From contig NZ_CP072800.1 in assembly GCF_017901155.1 (NCBI RefSeq), positions 895,283-959,282 on the forward strand: a DNA stretch of 64,000 bases. Direction: 5' to 3'. Position numbers and translations under genes: made by a program. The stretch comes from Candidatus Thiothrix anitrata. GTDB taxonomy: Bacteria; Pseudomonadota; Gammaproteobacteria; Thiotrichales; Thiotrichaceae. Position 1 is the first letter of the stretch, and each line of letters starts with the position of its first letter. Under the pieces are notes generated by a model, which did no database searches, was not told the origin of the DNA, and was given only the letters and a program-made list of their open reading frames with translations. Positions 26,331 through 34,240 of this stretch are shown here, in pieces.

Positions 26331-27398
26331 TTGAATAACGCCGCGCCCACGCCGGATCACTGGTTGCAGACCTTGCAAACCCTGAGTAAAAACTTAGGGT
26401 TTAATGCTGTGGGGGTGAGTGGTATTGCGTTGGAGGCAGCGGAACAGCGGTTGCTGGCTTGGTTGGATAAAGGTTATCACGGCGATATGGCGTGGATGGC
26501 AAGCCACGGCACGAAACGCAGCCGTCCGGCAGAGCTGGTGGCGGGAACGTTGAGCGTCATCAGTGTGCGCATGGATTATTTCCCGCCGGATACCGTGGAT
26601 GCGGCAATGCTGTTGAATCACCCGGAACGGGCTTACATTTCGCGTTATGCCTTGGGGCGCGATTATCACAAGCTGTTGCGGCAACGTTTAGAAAAGTTGG
26701 CGCAACAATTACAACCGCTGCTGGGGCAGTTTAATTACCGGGTGTTTACCGATAGCGCACCGGTATTGGAAAAGCCGTTAGCGGTTAACGCAGGGTTAGG
26801 GTGGATGGGGAAGCACACCAATCTGTTGAGTCGCGAGGCGGGGTCGTGGTTTTTTCTGGGGGAGATTTACACCGATTTGCCGTTGCCAGAAACTGGAGCG
26901 GTCACGGAGCATTGTGGGCAATGTCAGGCGTGCATCACGGTTTGCCCGACACAGGCGATTATTGCGCCGTATGAGCTGGATGCGCGGCGGTGCATTTCCT
27001 ATTTGACCATCGAGCATCCGGGCAGTATTCCGCTGGAGTTGCGCCCGTTATTGGGTAATCGGATTTACGGTTGTGACGATTGCCAGTTGATTTGCCCTTG
27101 GAATCGTTTTGCACAGACTTCGCCGGAAGCGGATTTTGCCGCACGCCACGGCCTAGACAGTGCGCGGTTGGGGGAATTGTTGCAGTGGACGCAAGCGGAG
27201 TTTTTACAGCGTTTTGAAGGTTCACCGATTCGGCGGATTGGTTATGCGCGTTGGTCACGCAATCTGGCGGTGGCTTTGGGTAATAGCCCTGCGAGTGTGG
27301 TAACGTTGGCGTTATTGCTGCAACGGCGGGGTGATTGCGGTGATGAGATGGTGTTGGAGCATCTGGATTGGGCGATTGCGCAACAGCAAAAGGTGTAA
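26331..27398 (+). CDS. queG: Epoxyqueuosine reductase QueG
   Basis: Catalyses the last step of queuosine synthesis in tRNA, reducing epoxyqueuosine to queuosine with cobalamin and two [4Fe-4S] clusters. Motifs are AYISRYALGRDYHKLLRQRL, VDSAPV-like FTDSAPVLEK, GWMGKHTNLL, CGQCQACITVCPTQAI and CDDCQLICPWNRF. The 355-residue length is normal. The only plausible start is the TTG at 26331, preceded by GGAAAA; the next in-frame ATG would remove the N-terminal domain. Its cobalamin need links it to the riboswitch-controlled btuB-btuM genes in the window. It is divergent from uup. Confidence 0.94.
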   Translation: MNNAAPTPDHWLQTLQTLSKNLGFNAVGVSGIALEAAEQRLLAWLDKGYHGDMAWMASHGTKRSRPAELVAGTLSVISVRMDYFPPDTVDAAMLLNHPERAYISRYALGRDYHKLLRQRLEKLAQQLQPLLGQFNYRVFTDSAPVLEKPLAVNAGLGWMGKHTNLLSREAGSWFFLGEIYTDLPLPETGAVTEHCGQCQACITVCPTQAIIAPYELDARRCISYLTIEHPGSIPLELRPLLGNRIYGCDDCQLICPWNRFAQTSPEADFAARHGLDSARLGELLQWTQAEFLQRFEGSPIRRIGYARWSRNLAVALGNSPASVVTLALLLQRRGDCGDEMVLEHLDWAIAQQQKV

Positions 27399-27529
27399 AA
27401 ATTAACCGGTCATCATTATTTTTTATCCTCTTATCCGCCTCCACCACCGTTTATCAAGCTAGTGCTGCACATGCGCCGCGTTTTCTGTAACGATACGTTC
27501 CATAGACAAACCCAAACCCGAACGACACC

Positions 27530-27799
27530 ATGAAAACGATAAAAAACAGTGTGTTACTCTGGGCTGTTGCCCTGTTTCCTTTAGCTGGTTGCACCAGTGT
27601 GCAAAGCCATCCGCTGTACAGTGCTTGGCAGGCGCAAGCCTACGGTATGTACGGAATGCAGCCTAATGCTGTGGGTGTAACTCGTGCACCACTGACATAC
27701 ATGCCACAACAAGGTTATATTAGCCCTGTTGTTACCGTATCCGCCCCGATGTCTGGAGGCGAGCGACGCTACGTTGCTGCACATTACGGTTTAAACTGA
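27530..27799 (+). CDS. Small lipoprotein, 89 aa
   Basis: Begins MKTIKNSVLLWAVALF followed by the lipobox PLAGC, so the Cys near residue 21 would be lipidated after signal peptidase II cleavage. The mature part is Tyr/Gln/Met-rich (AYGMYGMQPNAVGV) with no domain I recognise. It has its own transcription unit ended by the structured region and terminator at 27820-27913. Likely an outer-membrane or periplasmic small lipoprotein of unknown role. Confidence 0.75.
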   Translation: MKTIKNSVLLWAVALFPLAGCTSVQSHPLYSAWQAQAYGMYGMQPNAVGVTRAPLTYMPQQGYISPVVTVSAPMSGGERRYVAAHYGLN

Positions 27800-27819
27800 T
27801 TATCTGTTTGTTAGCCCCT

Positions 27820-27875
27820 GGAACCCTAAGTGGGTTCCAACAATGACACGAAGGTCTTAGCCCTTCCTTTGTGTC
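27820..27875 (+). ncRNA. Two conserved-looking stem-loops in the 3' UTR, possible small RNA
   Basis: Hairpin 1 is GGAACCC-TAAGT-GGGTTCC (27820-27838). Hairpin 2 pairs GACACGAAGG (27845-27854) with CCTTTGTGTC (27866-27875), ten pairs including one G-U. They are followed at once by the terminator stem at 27881. Three consecutive strong stems exceed what termination requires and resemble a 3'UTR-derived small RNA, or a leader attenuator of pdxH 50 bases on. No known family is recognised. Confidence 0.45.
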
Positions 27876-27880
27876 CTTTT

Positions 27881-27913
27881 AGCCAGACCCGGTTTTTGGG
27901 TCTGGCTTTTTTT
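27881..27913 (+). terminator. Strong rho-independent terminator after the lipoprotein gene
   Basis: AGCCAGACCC (27881-27890) pairs perfectly with GGGTCTGGCT (27898-27907) across a 7-base loop and is followed by a run of T. It separates the lipoprotein from pdxH. Confidence 0.88.
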
Positions 27914-27957
27914 CGTTGTACACTGCTGCGTTATTGTGACTACCAACGAGTATCTTC

Positions 27958-28593
27958 ATGGACATTGGCGCACTGCGGCGGGAATACACCCAAGCGGATT
28001 TAAGTCGGGCTACCTTAGCAGCTAACCCTTTTGAACAATTTCACCAATGGTTTCAGCAGGCGATTGCCGCCGAAGTCCTGGAGCCGAATGCTATGCAAAT
28101 AGCCACCGTGGCAGCCAATGGCAAACCCACATTACGCACCGTTCTGCTAAAATCTTACGACGAGAATGGCTTCGTGTTTTTCACCAATTACCACAGTCAA
28201 AAAGCCCAGCAGATCAGCGAAAATCCGCAGGTTGCGTTGTTGTTGTTTTGGAAAGAACTCGAACGTCAGGTGGAAATTACCGGACGCACGGAAAAAGTGT
28301 CCACACTGGAGTCGTTACGCTATTTTGTCAGTCGTCCGCGCGGCAGCCAGTTAGGGGCGTGGGTATCGGCGCAAAGTTCGATCATTACCTCGCGCACCCT
28401 GCTGGAAATAAAGCTGGATGAAATGAAGCGTAAATTCAGTGCAGGTGAAATTCCTTTGCCGGATTTTTGGGGTGGATACCGGATCGTGCCGGAAACGGTG
28501 GAATTTTGGCAGGGGCGTTCGAGTCGTTTGCATGACCGTTTTGAGTATCGGCGGCAAAAAAATGAATGGGAAATTGTACGGCTTGCACCTTAA
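27958..28593 (+). CDS. pdxH: Pyridoxamine 5'-phosphate oxidase
   Basis: FMN enzyme that oxidises pyridoxamine or pyridoxine 5'-phosphate to pyridoxal 5'-phosphate. The 211-residue protein has the family path MDIGALRREYTQADL, TLRTVLLKSYDENGFVFFTN, GSQLGAWVSAQSS, and the C-terminal WQGRSSRLHDRFEYRR that closes the active site with its Arg and His. Start ATG at 27958 follows the terminator by about 45 bases, so pdxH is a separate unit. Confidence 0.95.
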   Translation: MDIGALRREYTQADLSRATLAANPFEQFHQWFQQAIAAEVLEPNAMQIATVAANGKPTLRTVLLKSYDENGFVFFTNYHSQKAQQISENPQVALLLFWKELERQVEITGRTEKVSTLESLRYFVSRPRGSQLGAWVSAQSSIITSRTLLEIKLDEMKRKFSAGEIPLPDFWGGYRIVPETVEFWQGRSSRLHDRFEYRRQKNEWEIVRLAP

Positions 28594-28675
28594 AAAGCTG
28601 GCAGAACGCTGCGGCTACAGGTATCTTGGCGGCAAACGATAAAATGGCTACATAAGTTGCTGAAGGATGTGTGTG

Positions 28676-29503
28676 ATGAGTGTGAGTAAGTGGTTGCTGT
28701 TAGTAGGTTGTTTATTCCTGAGTGCCTGTAAATGGGAAATGCCGCTATTGGGGGGGGAAGTTCCCCTGCCCGCTGGCTTAACCGTGGAGCAGATCGAATT
28801 CCAGCGTAATGGTGGGCCACAATGCCTTGGTAATCCGGGCGTGACTGCGGAAAACATGCAGTGTGCGAGTGTTAGAGTCAGTTATCCCAAAGTCGTCAGC
28901 ACGCTGAATGCTACTGCGGTTGATGCGATTAATCAGTTTATTATGAGTCAATTAATTGAATTCAGTGATGAAGAGGGTAAGCAAGCCGCATCGCTTGAAG
29001 AATTGGCAGCCATGTTTATCGCCGATTATCAGAAAACGCCTAACCCCTTGAGTAGTTGGGAGTTAGAACGCCGTGTTGAGATGGTGTTCAGCTCAGGCAA
29101 TTTAATGACCTTGAATTTTACCGAAAATGGTTACACGGGTGGCGCACATCCGTTTAGTGGGGAACGTTATTTTGTGTTTGATATGGTCACAGGCAAGCAA
29201 GTGACCTTGGCGGGCTTGCTAACACCGGGCTATGACGGGGTGTTAAATGTTGCTGCTGAAAAAGCTTTTCGGGAAGCACGCCACATTGATTCAGACGCTA
29301 ATCTCGAAACTGAAGGCTTCTGGTTTGAGAATAATGTATTCAGTGTGAATACGAATTTTGGCGTGCTGGAGCACGGTTTGATCTTCGTTTTCAACCCTTA
29401 CGAGGTTGCGCCTTACGTGATGGGGCCTACGGAATTTACAGTGCCTTACGAAGATATTGCCGATGTGCTTGCGGTGGACAGTCCCTTGGCGGCATTGCGT
29501 TAG
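28676..29503 (+). CDS. Lipoprotein with DUF3298/RsiV-like domain
   Basis: Begins MSVSKWLLLVGCLFLSACKW with a lipobox LSAC, so it is probably an outer-membrane lipoprotein of 275 residues. The body resembles the DUF4163 plus DUF3298 arrangement: a stretch of residues about 40-130, then NGYTGGAHPFSGERYFVFD, and the C-terminal VFNPYEVAPYVMGPTEFTVPY. RsiV, which shares the domain, binds lysozyme in Bacillus; whether this one does is unknown. I prefer the ATG at 28676, with AAGGA 8 bases upstream, over the ATG at 28667 that overlaps this ribosome-binding site. Confidence 0.8.
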   Translation: MSVSKWLLLVGCLFLSACKWEMPLLGGEVPLPAGLTVEQIEFQRNGGPQCLGNPGVTAENMQCASVRVSYPKVVSTLNATAVDAINQFIMSQLIEFSDEEGKQAASLEELAAMFIADYQKTPNPLSSWELERRVEMVFSSGNLMTLNFTENGYTGGAHPFSGERYFVFDMVTGKQVTLAGLLTPGYDGVLNVAAEKAFREARHIDSDANLETEGFWFENNVFSVNTNFGVLEHGLIFVFNPYEVAPYVMGPTEFTVPYEDIADVLAVDSPLAALR

Positions 29504-29519
29504 GTGATGAGGGTGTTTC

Positions 29520-30161
29520 ATGCAATACGTGCGTGACCCGGAGCGTATTTGGGCACAAAATCTCGAAAAAATCCGTGAACTCACCGATTTATCCGGTTTC
29601 ACCGCTGAACAGCAAGAGGTGGTGATTCCGATGGTATACGCCTACGGTGAACCGCAATTGGCGCAATACATCCGTTTCAGTAGTAACCTGATTAATGCTG
29701 TTAGGAAGGCTCTCAAAAAGCGTAAAAATCTGTTGTATGACGAAGATTTAATCCGTTATGCCTTGGATGACAGCCGTTTGTGCCAAGAACCCATGAATTT
29801 TCTTCATAAAGCGTCAGTGGTATCCCACGCTAAAGCTAACCGACAAACACGCGCAATGAGCGCGGTAGATTGTTGGAAACCTTATATGGCGGAGGGTATT
29901 GTCTTGATCGGTCAATCAGCGACGGCTTTGTTCCGCCTCTTAGAACTTTTAAAGGAAGGTGTGCCGCCGCCAGCCGTGGTGATTGCTGCACCGCATGGTT
30001 TTGTACAGGCCGAGGCTGCTAAACGCTGGCTATGGGAGTTGCATCAGGAATTAGGGGTGGAATGCCTGATTGTTGATGGAATGCGTGGTGGTAGTGCCTT
30101 AGTGGCAGCAGCAATGAATGCCCTATTAGTGATGCACCAGCCGAGTCGGTTGCCTGAGTGA
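29520..30161 (+). CDS. CbiC/CobH-like (precorrin-8X methylmutase family) protein lacking the catalytic histidine
   Basis: The 213 residues follow the methylmutase fold: YVRDPERIWAQNLEKIRE at the start, a middle LLYDEDLIRYALDD region, and a C-terminal GVPPPAVVIAAPHGFVQAEAAK and MRGGSALVAAAMNAL very like CobH/CbiC. In functional enzymes a His in an I-H-A-C-G type motif moves the methyl group; here the matching segment is VYAYG with Tyr40 in that place. No other corrin-ring synthesis gene is nearby, and the cell has cobalamin uptake genes at 50 kb. It may be a repurposed or inactive homologue. It sits in a run of closely spaced genes ahead of tatD. Confidence 0.75.
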   Translation: MQYVRDPERIWAQNLEKIRELTDLSGFTAEQQEVVIPMVYAYGEPQLAQYIRFSSNLINAVRKALKKRKNLLYDEDLIRYALDDSRLCQEPMNFLHKASVVSHAKANRQTRAMSAVDCWKPYMAEGIVLIGQSATALFRLLELLKEGVPPPAVVIAAPHGFVQAEAAKRWLWELHQELGVECLIVDGMRGGSALVAAAMNALLVMHQPSRLPE

Positions 30162-30171
30162 TAGAGTGAAA

Positions 30172-30936
30172 ATGCCGCGCTTTATTGATACCCACTGCCA
30201 TTTTGATGAGCCTGATTTTGATCCAGATCGCGCTGCGCTCACTCAACAAATGCAAACACTTGGGGTAACTGACTTGATTTTTCCGGCAGTCAAAGCGGAG
30301 TTATGGGGGCGGTTACAAACCTTGTGTGCCAGCTCCTCTAGTTTTCATGCCAGTTACGGGTTACATCCTGTTTATCTTAATGAGCATCGCCCTGAACACG
30401 TGTGTAGCTTGCGGACATGGTTGCAGCAAGGTAATCCGGTAGCGGTGGGCGAATGTGGGCTGGATTTTTTCTTGCCTCATTTGGATGTGGCAGCACAGGA
30501 AGCGTTGTTTGTGGCACATTTGCGTTTAGCGCGTGAATTCGATTTGCCGTTAATTGTGCACGCACGGCATTCAGTGGATACCATCGTTAAGTGGGTACGC
30601 CGCTTTCCGGGGGTGACGGGGGTGATTCACAGCTTTGCTGGGAGTCAACAACAGGCGGATAGCCTGATTCGTCTAGGATTTTATTTAGGTGTCGGTGGCA
30701 CTTGCACCTATCCGCGTGCCCTGCGGTTACGCACAATACTTGCCAATGTTCCGTTGGAACACCTGCTGCTGGAAACCGATGCACCCGATCAACCGGACAG
30801 TGGCTGGCGTGGGCAGCGTAATGATCCGACGCGCTTGCCGGTGATTGCTGCTACCCTTGCTGAGTTACGCGATGATACCATTGCCCACATTGCCCGTGTA
30901 ACCACTGATAACGCAACCCGGCTATTCCGACTATGA
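30172..30936 (+). CDS. TatD family metal-dependent hydrolase (YjjV-like)
   Basis: Predicted DNase/hydrolase with a TIM-barrel metal site: FIDTHCHFD gives the first two His, GECGLDF the Glu, LIVHARHS and GVIHSFAG further His, and LLLETDAPDQ the final Asp. 254 residues. I use the ATG at 30172 with GAG 5 bases upstream; a GTG two codons earlier (30166) is possible. It is 10 bases after the CbiC-like gene and overlaps the next gene by 4 bases. TatD proteins are linked to DNA repair or RNA quality control; this paralogue group is not biochemically resolved. Confidence 0.9.
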   Translation: MPRFIDTHCHFDEPDFDPDRAALTQQMQTLGVTDLIFPAVKAELWGRLQTLCASSSSFHASYGLHPVYLNEHRPEHVCSLRTWLQQGNPVAVGECGLDFFLPHLDVAAQEALFVAHLRLAREFDLPLIVHARHSVDTIVKWVRRFPGVTGVIHSFAGSQQQADSLIRLGFYLGVGGTCTYPRALRLRTILANVPLEHLLLETDAPDQPDSGWRGQRNDPTRLPVIAATLAELRDDTIAHIARVTTDNATRLFRL

Positions 30937-31427
30937 AATATTTTCCTCAAATCCTCATGGCTTTGCTCATTTTGTCTGGCGTGACCTTGGTGTTAACTCC
31001 ATTTGTCGCTGAATGGTTGTTGCCTGCATCCTCCCATGGTTTTCGCCAAGCGAAATCTGACGAAGTGAAGCAAGCACTGGCAAGTTGGTTTGGTACTAAG
31101 ACTGAGGCTTTTGGGGAAAGTTATGGGGTAAATCAGGATTCTGCACAAGGCACGACGGCGTGGTTTGCTTTTAGTGTGGCGCGTGAGCCGGTTACCAATT
31201 TCATTCTCCGAAACCGTTTGCAGCAACAGGAATTAACCCCGGAGCACTTACAACGCTTGTTCTTAATGCAACCTCCGCCAGTCGCTTGGTGGCAACCTGC
31301 GACATTGCAGCGCGAGACTTATTTTGCGGGTACGGAAGCAGGTCGACAGTTGAGTTTGATTTATCATGCTGAACAACAGCGGGGGTTTTTAGTGGTGCGT
31401 ACTCAGCAAAAGATCAATGATTTTTAA
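30933..31427 (+). CDS. Hypothetical membrane-anchored protein, 164 aa
   Basis: One N-terminal hydrophobic helix (MKYFPQILMALLILSGVTLVL) followed by a soluble, presumably periplasmic domain of about 130 residues with no cysteines and no motif I recognise. The ATG overlaps the tatD stop (ATGA at 30933-30936), so it is co-translated with it. It converges on the minus-strand operon, leaving only 7 bases. Confidence 0.65.
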   Translation: MKYFPQILMALLILSGVTLVLTPFVAEWLLPASSHGFRQAKSDEVKQALASWFGTKTEAFGESYGVNQDSAQGTTAWFAFSVAREPVTNFILRNRLQQQELTPEHLQRLFLMQPPPVAWWQPATLQRETYFAGTEAGRQLSLIYHAEQQRGFLVVRTQQKINDF

Positions 31428-31434
31428 CGAGCCC

Positions 31435-32106
31435 TCACGCTTGGCGGTATTTTTGTTGGAATAACTGGTGGGCATGTTCTACCCATGCTTCACAAGGAGC
31501 GGGAGATTCAAGTCCCAATATACGCTGGGTTCGGGTAAAATCATCGCGGGTAAATTCTGCTATCTGGCGGTAAGTCATAATACCCAATGCTTGTAATTTA
31601 CTGGCTAGTGATGGGTTAATGCCTTCAATACGAGTAAGGTCATCTTTGGTTTCAGGCGTTGGTGCGGTGGCGATGGGCAAAATATCAAGGGTGAGCGGGA
31701 TGGGACGTGTTTGTTTGAGGGTGGTTAGTTCCGTTTGCCGTTGTTGCAACTGCCCGCGCACTTGTTGAATCGTTTGTTCTTGTTGGTGTAGCTTTTCCAG
31801 CAATGCTTCGTATTGACGACGGGTATTTTCCAACGCCTTGCGATTTTCCAAAAATTCACCGTAATCGGTTTCAGTCGATAGGTTACTCACTTTACGCAGG
31901 GCATTGTCCATCTGGCGTAATTGTGTGCGTAACGCCAAGTTATCACGTGTGGCATCTTCGTAGTTACGCCGCAAACCTGCTAGTTCGTTTTGGCAGTTGG
32001 TGGCAATGGTAGCGTGGATTTTCCGCGCTCCCCACCAACCTAAAGAGACTCCTGTCATGGCGGCCACTAACAGGAAGAAAGCGATTTGCATGACGAGGTA
32101 TCCCAT
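31435..32106 (-). CDS. TM-coiled-coil-helix-hairpin-helix protein, last gene of the GTPase module
   Basis: An N-terminal membrane helix (QIAFFLLVAAMTGVSLGWWGA) is followed by a long coiled coil (about residues 40-130, with repeated Gln/Leu heptads) and a C-terminal helix-hairpin-helix-like domain, DLTRIEGINPSLASKLQALG, as found in DUF4332 or L21-like tails. The N-terminus resembles the gene at 39406 on the other side of the operon, including the GWW motif and a Cys-then-charged coiled-coil start. Both M1 and M6 could be the start. It begins 3 bases after the OmpA-family gene. Function unknown; a scaffold linking membrane to cytoplasmic partners is a guess. Confidence 0.7.
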   Translation of the reverse strand: MGYLVMQIAFFLLVAAMTGVSLGWWGARKIHATIATNCQNELAGLRRNYEDATRDNLALRTQLRQMDNALRKVSNLSTETDYGEFLENRKALENTRRQYEALLEKLHQQEQTIQQVRGQLQQRQTELTTLKQTRPIPLTLDILPIATAPTPETKDDLTRIEGINPSLASKLQALGIMTYRQIAEFTRDDFTRTQRILGLESPAPCEAWVEHAHQLFQQKYRQA

Positions 32107-32109
32107 GAG

Positions 32110-32844
32110 TTATTCTCTGAAAACGGTGATTTCAATACGTCGATTTTGGGCACGACCTTCCTCGGTATCATTGTCTGCCAACGGACGTGCGGAGCCATAG
32201 CCTTGAGCCTTGACCTGTGTGGCATTAACGCCCTGTGATAGGAGATAGTTGCGCACTGCATCAGCGCGTGCTTGAGTGACCGCCATATTGCCTAGTGCGG
32301 TACTTTGTCTGTCGGTATGGGCAGAAACTTCCACCGTTAAATCAGGGCTTTTACGCAAATGTGTAACCACTTCTTGTAAGGTTTGCACTGCTGTTTCATT
32401 TAACTCAGCTTGAGCGTAAGCAAATTGAACGCCGCTGAGATCAATCTTTTCCACTTCGTGTTGTTTGCTGGGAGCGTATAACCCGTCACTAATGATGGGC
32501 GGCATTTCTAATACATTACTAGCATTGGAGATGCTATTACTGACCAATAGCTGTCCGCTAACATCACGTACTCCGTAGACTTCCCGGCTAATGGCAAGCA
32601 TTTGTTCGGCCTCAACTTCGCTGCTGACTGTGCCACTGAGCGTGCCATCGCGCCCGTTGAATTGAACGTTATTGGCAGAAAAACCTGCTTCCACCAAGGC
32701 TTGACGAGTGCGTTGCAATAAATCAGTTTCAATAGTGGCTTGTTGTGACAACACCGCCACTAACGTCAATGTTGCCACGGATAGGGTAACCATAAGGGTT
32801 AGCACGGGGGTGACGGGCTGTTTAGTTTGTGTTGTATCGACCAT
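32110..32844 (-). CDS. BON-OmpA family envelope protein
   Basis: Residues 10-35 form a single membrane helix (VLTLMVTLSVATLTLVAVLS) without a cleavage site. A BON-like repeat follows (NVQFNGRDGTLSGTVSSEVEA), then a C-terminal OmpA/MotB peptidoglycan-binding domain (VEVSAHTDRQSTALGNMAVTQARADAV and GYGSARPLADNDTEEGRAQNRRIEI). It would tether an inner-membrane machine to the cell wall. I use the ATG at 32844, preceded by GGAG with a 6-base gap; the frame extends to 32868. It is part of the ten-gene leftward operon, after a 206-base gap from the LysM protein that may hold an internal promoter. Confidence 0.85.
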   Translation of the reverse strand: MVDTTQTKQPVTPVLTLMVTLSVATLTLVAVLSQQATIETDLLQRTRQALVEAGFSANNVQFNGRDGTLSGTVSSEVEAEQMLAISREVYGVRDVSGQLLVSNSISNASNVLEMPPIISDGLYAPSKQHEVEKIDLSGVQFAYAQAELNETAVQTLQEVVTHLRKSPDLTVEVSAHTDRQSTALGNMAVTQARADAVRNYLLSQGVNATQVKAQGYGSARPLADNDTEEGRAQNRRIEITVFRE

Positions 32845-33050
32845 CTGAAACTCCATCTTTCGCTGCATAATCCATGAATATAGACCAACGATGTATTTAT
32901 GTAGATTAAGAATTGTCGATGATAACTGCGAGAGGTGCGTGGATAGAGGGACTTAATCAGCAGATGAGCAGAGTAACTCACTGCTTTTTTTAAAGAATTA
33001 GATGGTATGAGTGAGGGATGGGTCACCGAGGATGACCCATAAAAACAACC

Positions 33051-34238
33051 TTAGGCAATAAAAGAGAGGATTTCTTCAGCTTCTTGGCGTTGGCGTGAGC
33101 CACCTTCGGCGATTACTTCACGTAAAATTTCGGCCGCTGCTTCCGGTTCACGCAGGTCAAGGTAGGCACGTGCAATGTCTAGCTTGAGTTCTGCTTCTGG
33201 ATCTTCAGGAATGATTTCCACCGGTACGGTAGGTTCTTCTGTTGGTAAGGCGACACTGCTGATCGGTGGTGTGCTAGTATCAGAATAACTGACCGGATCG
33301 TTGGATTTAGGTGCAGGCATCACCGCTGCTGATTTAGGTGGGGCAACAACCGTTTTGATGCGCGGTTCTTCGCGATTACGTTTGAGTAACCACAGTAACG
33401 GTAGCATGAGGAGCGCGAGCAGACCCAGTAATGTCCAAGGTAACCAACTGCTACCGGCTGATTTCTTTTCAGTAATCGTGAGGGAGGCATGGGCGCGTTG
33501 CAGATCGCTATTCAGCAAGTTGTTTTGACGTTTGAGTTCATCCAATTGGGCTTTCAGTTCGGTGGTCGCCGTAGTGCTTTCTTCTAAGGCTTGTTTAGCA
33601 GAACTTAATTGAGACTTGAGTTCGGTATTTTCGGTTTGTAAGGCACTCATGTCTGTTTTAAGTGCCGTTAAAGTAGCCGTCTCGTTGCCGCTGGAGGTTG
33701 TGTTGCCCACACCTTCATTAGTGAGCTTGCTCTCTAGTTCTTTAACTTTTTCACTGAGCTGGGTGAGTTCGGACTCTTTAGCTTGTTTGTTGGTCTCATA
33801 ATCTTTAACCATTTCCTGCAAGTCGGCATTTTCTTCTTCCAGCAGTTTTAGGGTTTCTTCCATCTCCTTAAGTTCAGTTTCAAGGGATTGCAGCCGTTCT
33901 AGTGCGACTTTATCAGTTGTGCCTGTGGCTGGAGGTGGTGCTGGTGGTTTTAGATCAGGAATGCTACTGGCTTCGGGTAATGTCAGAATTTTGCCGACAA
34001 TCAGGCGGTTAATATTGGAGCCGATGAAAGCATCTGGATTGGCTTTGAGAATGGCCTGCATAATCGCGTTACGATTGGCGTAGCCCGGATACTGTTTGGC
34101 AACAACAAGTCCTAGGGTGTCGTTGGATTTGATTTCCCATGTTTTTTCTTCTGCACTGGCTATTCCCGGTGCAGATAAACTCAGCGCAATTAGAGAGCTG
34201 AGTAGGGCGAGTCGGATTGTGTGGCGATTTGTTTTCAT
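33051..34238 (-). CDS. FimV-like protein: LysM, coiled coil, TM and helical C-terminal domain
   Basis: Signal peptide at residues 1-29 (ending GIASA), a LysM-like FimV N-terminal domain (TWEIKSNDTLGLVVAKQYPGY to IVGKILTLP), a Pro-rich spacer, a coiled coil of about 130 residues, a membrane helix (WLPWTLLGLLALLMLPLLWLL) and a cytoplasmic tail with a FimV C-terminal type helical repeat (LDIARAYLDLREPEAAAEIL). FimV proteins bind peptidoglycan at cell poles and organise type IV pili and polar regulators. At 395 residues it is much shorter than classical FimV. It starts 2 bases after the PhnD-like gene stop in the same operon, linking the wall to the cytoplasmic GTPase module. Confidence 0.85.
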   Translation of the reverse strand: MKTNRHTIRLALLSSLIALSLSAPGIASAEEKTWEIKSNDTLGLVVAKQYPGYANRNAIMQAILKANPDAFIGSNINRLIVGKILTLPEASSIPDLKPPAPPPATGTTDKVALERLQSLETELKEMEETLKLLEEENADLQEMVKDYETNKQAKESELTQLSEKVKELESKLTNEGVGNTTSSGNETATLTALKTDMSALQTENTELKSQLSSAKQALEESTTATTELKAQLDELKRQNNLLNSDLQRAHASLTITEKKSAGSSWLPWTLLGLLALLMLPLLWLLKRNREEPRIKTVVAPPKSAAVMPAPKSNDPVSYSDTSTPPISSVALPTEEPTVPVEIIPEDPEAELKLDIARAYLDLREPEAAAEILREVIAEGGSRQRQEAEEILSFIA

Positions 34239-34240
34239 GG

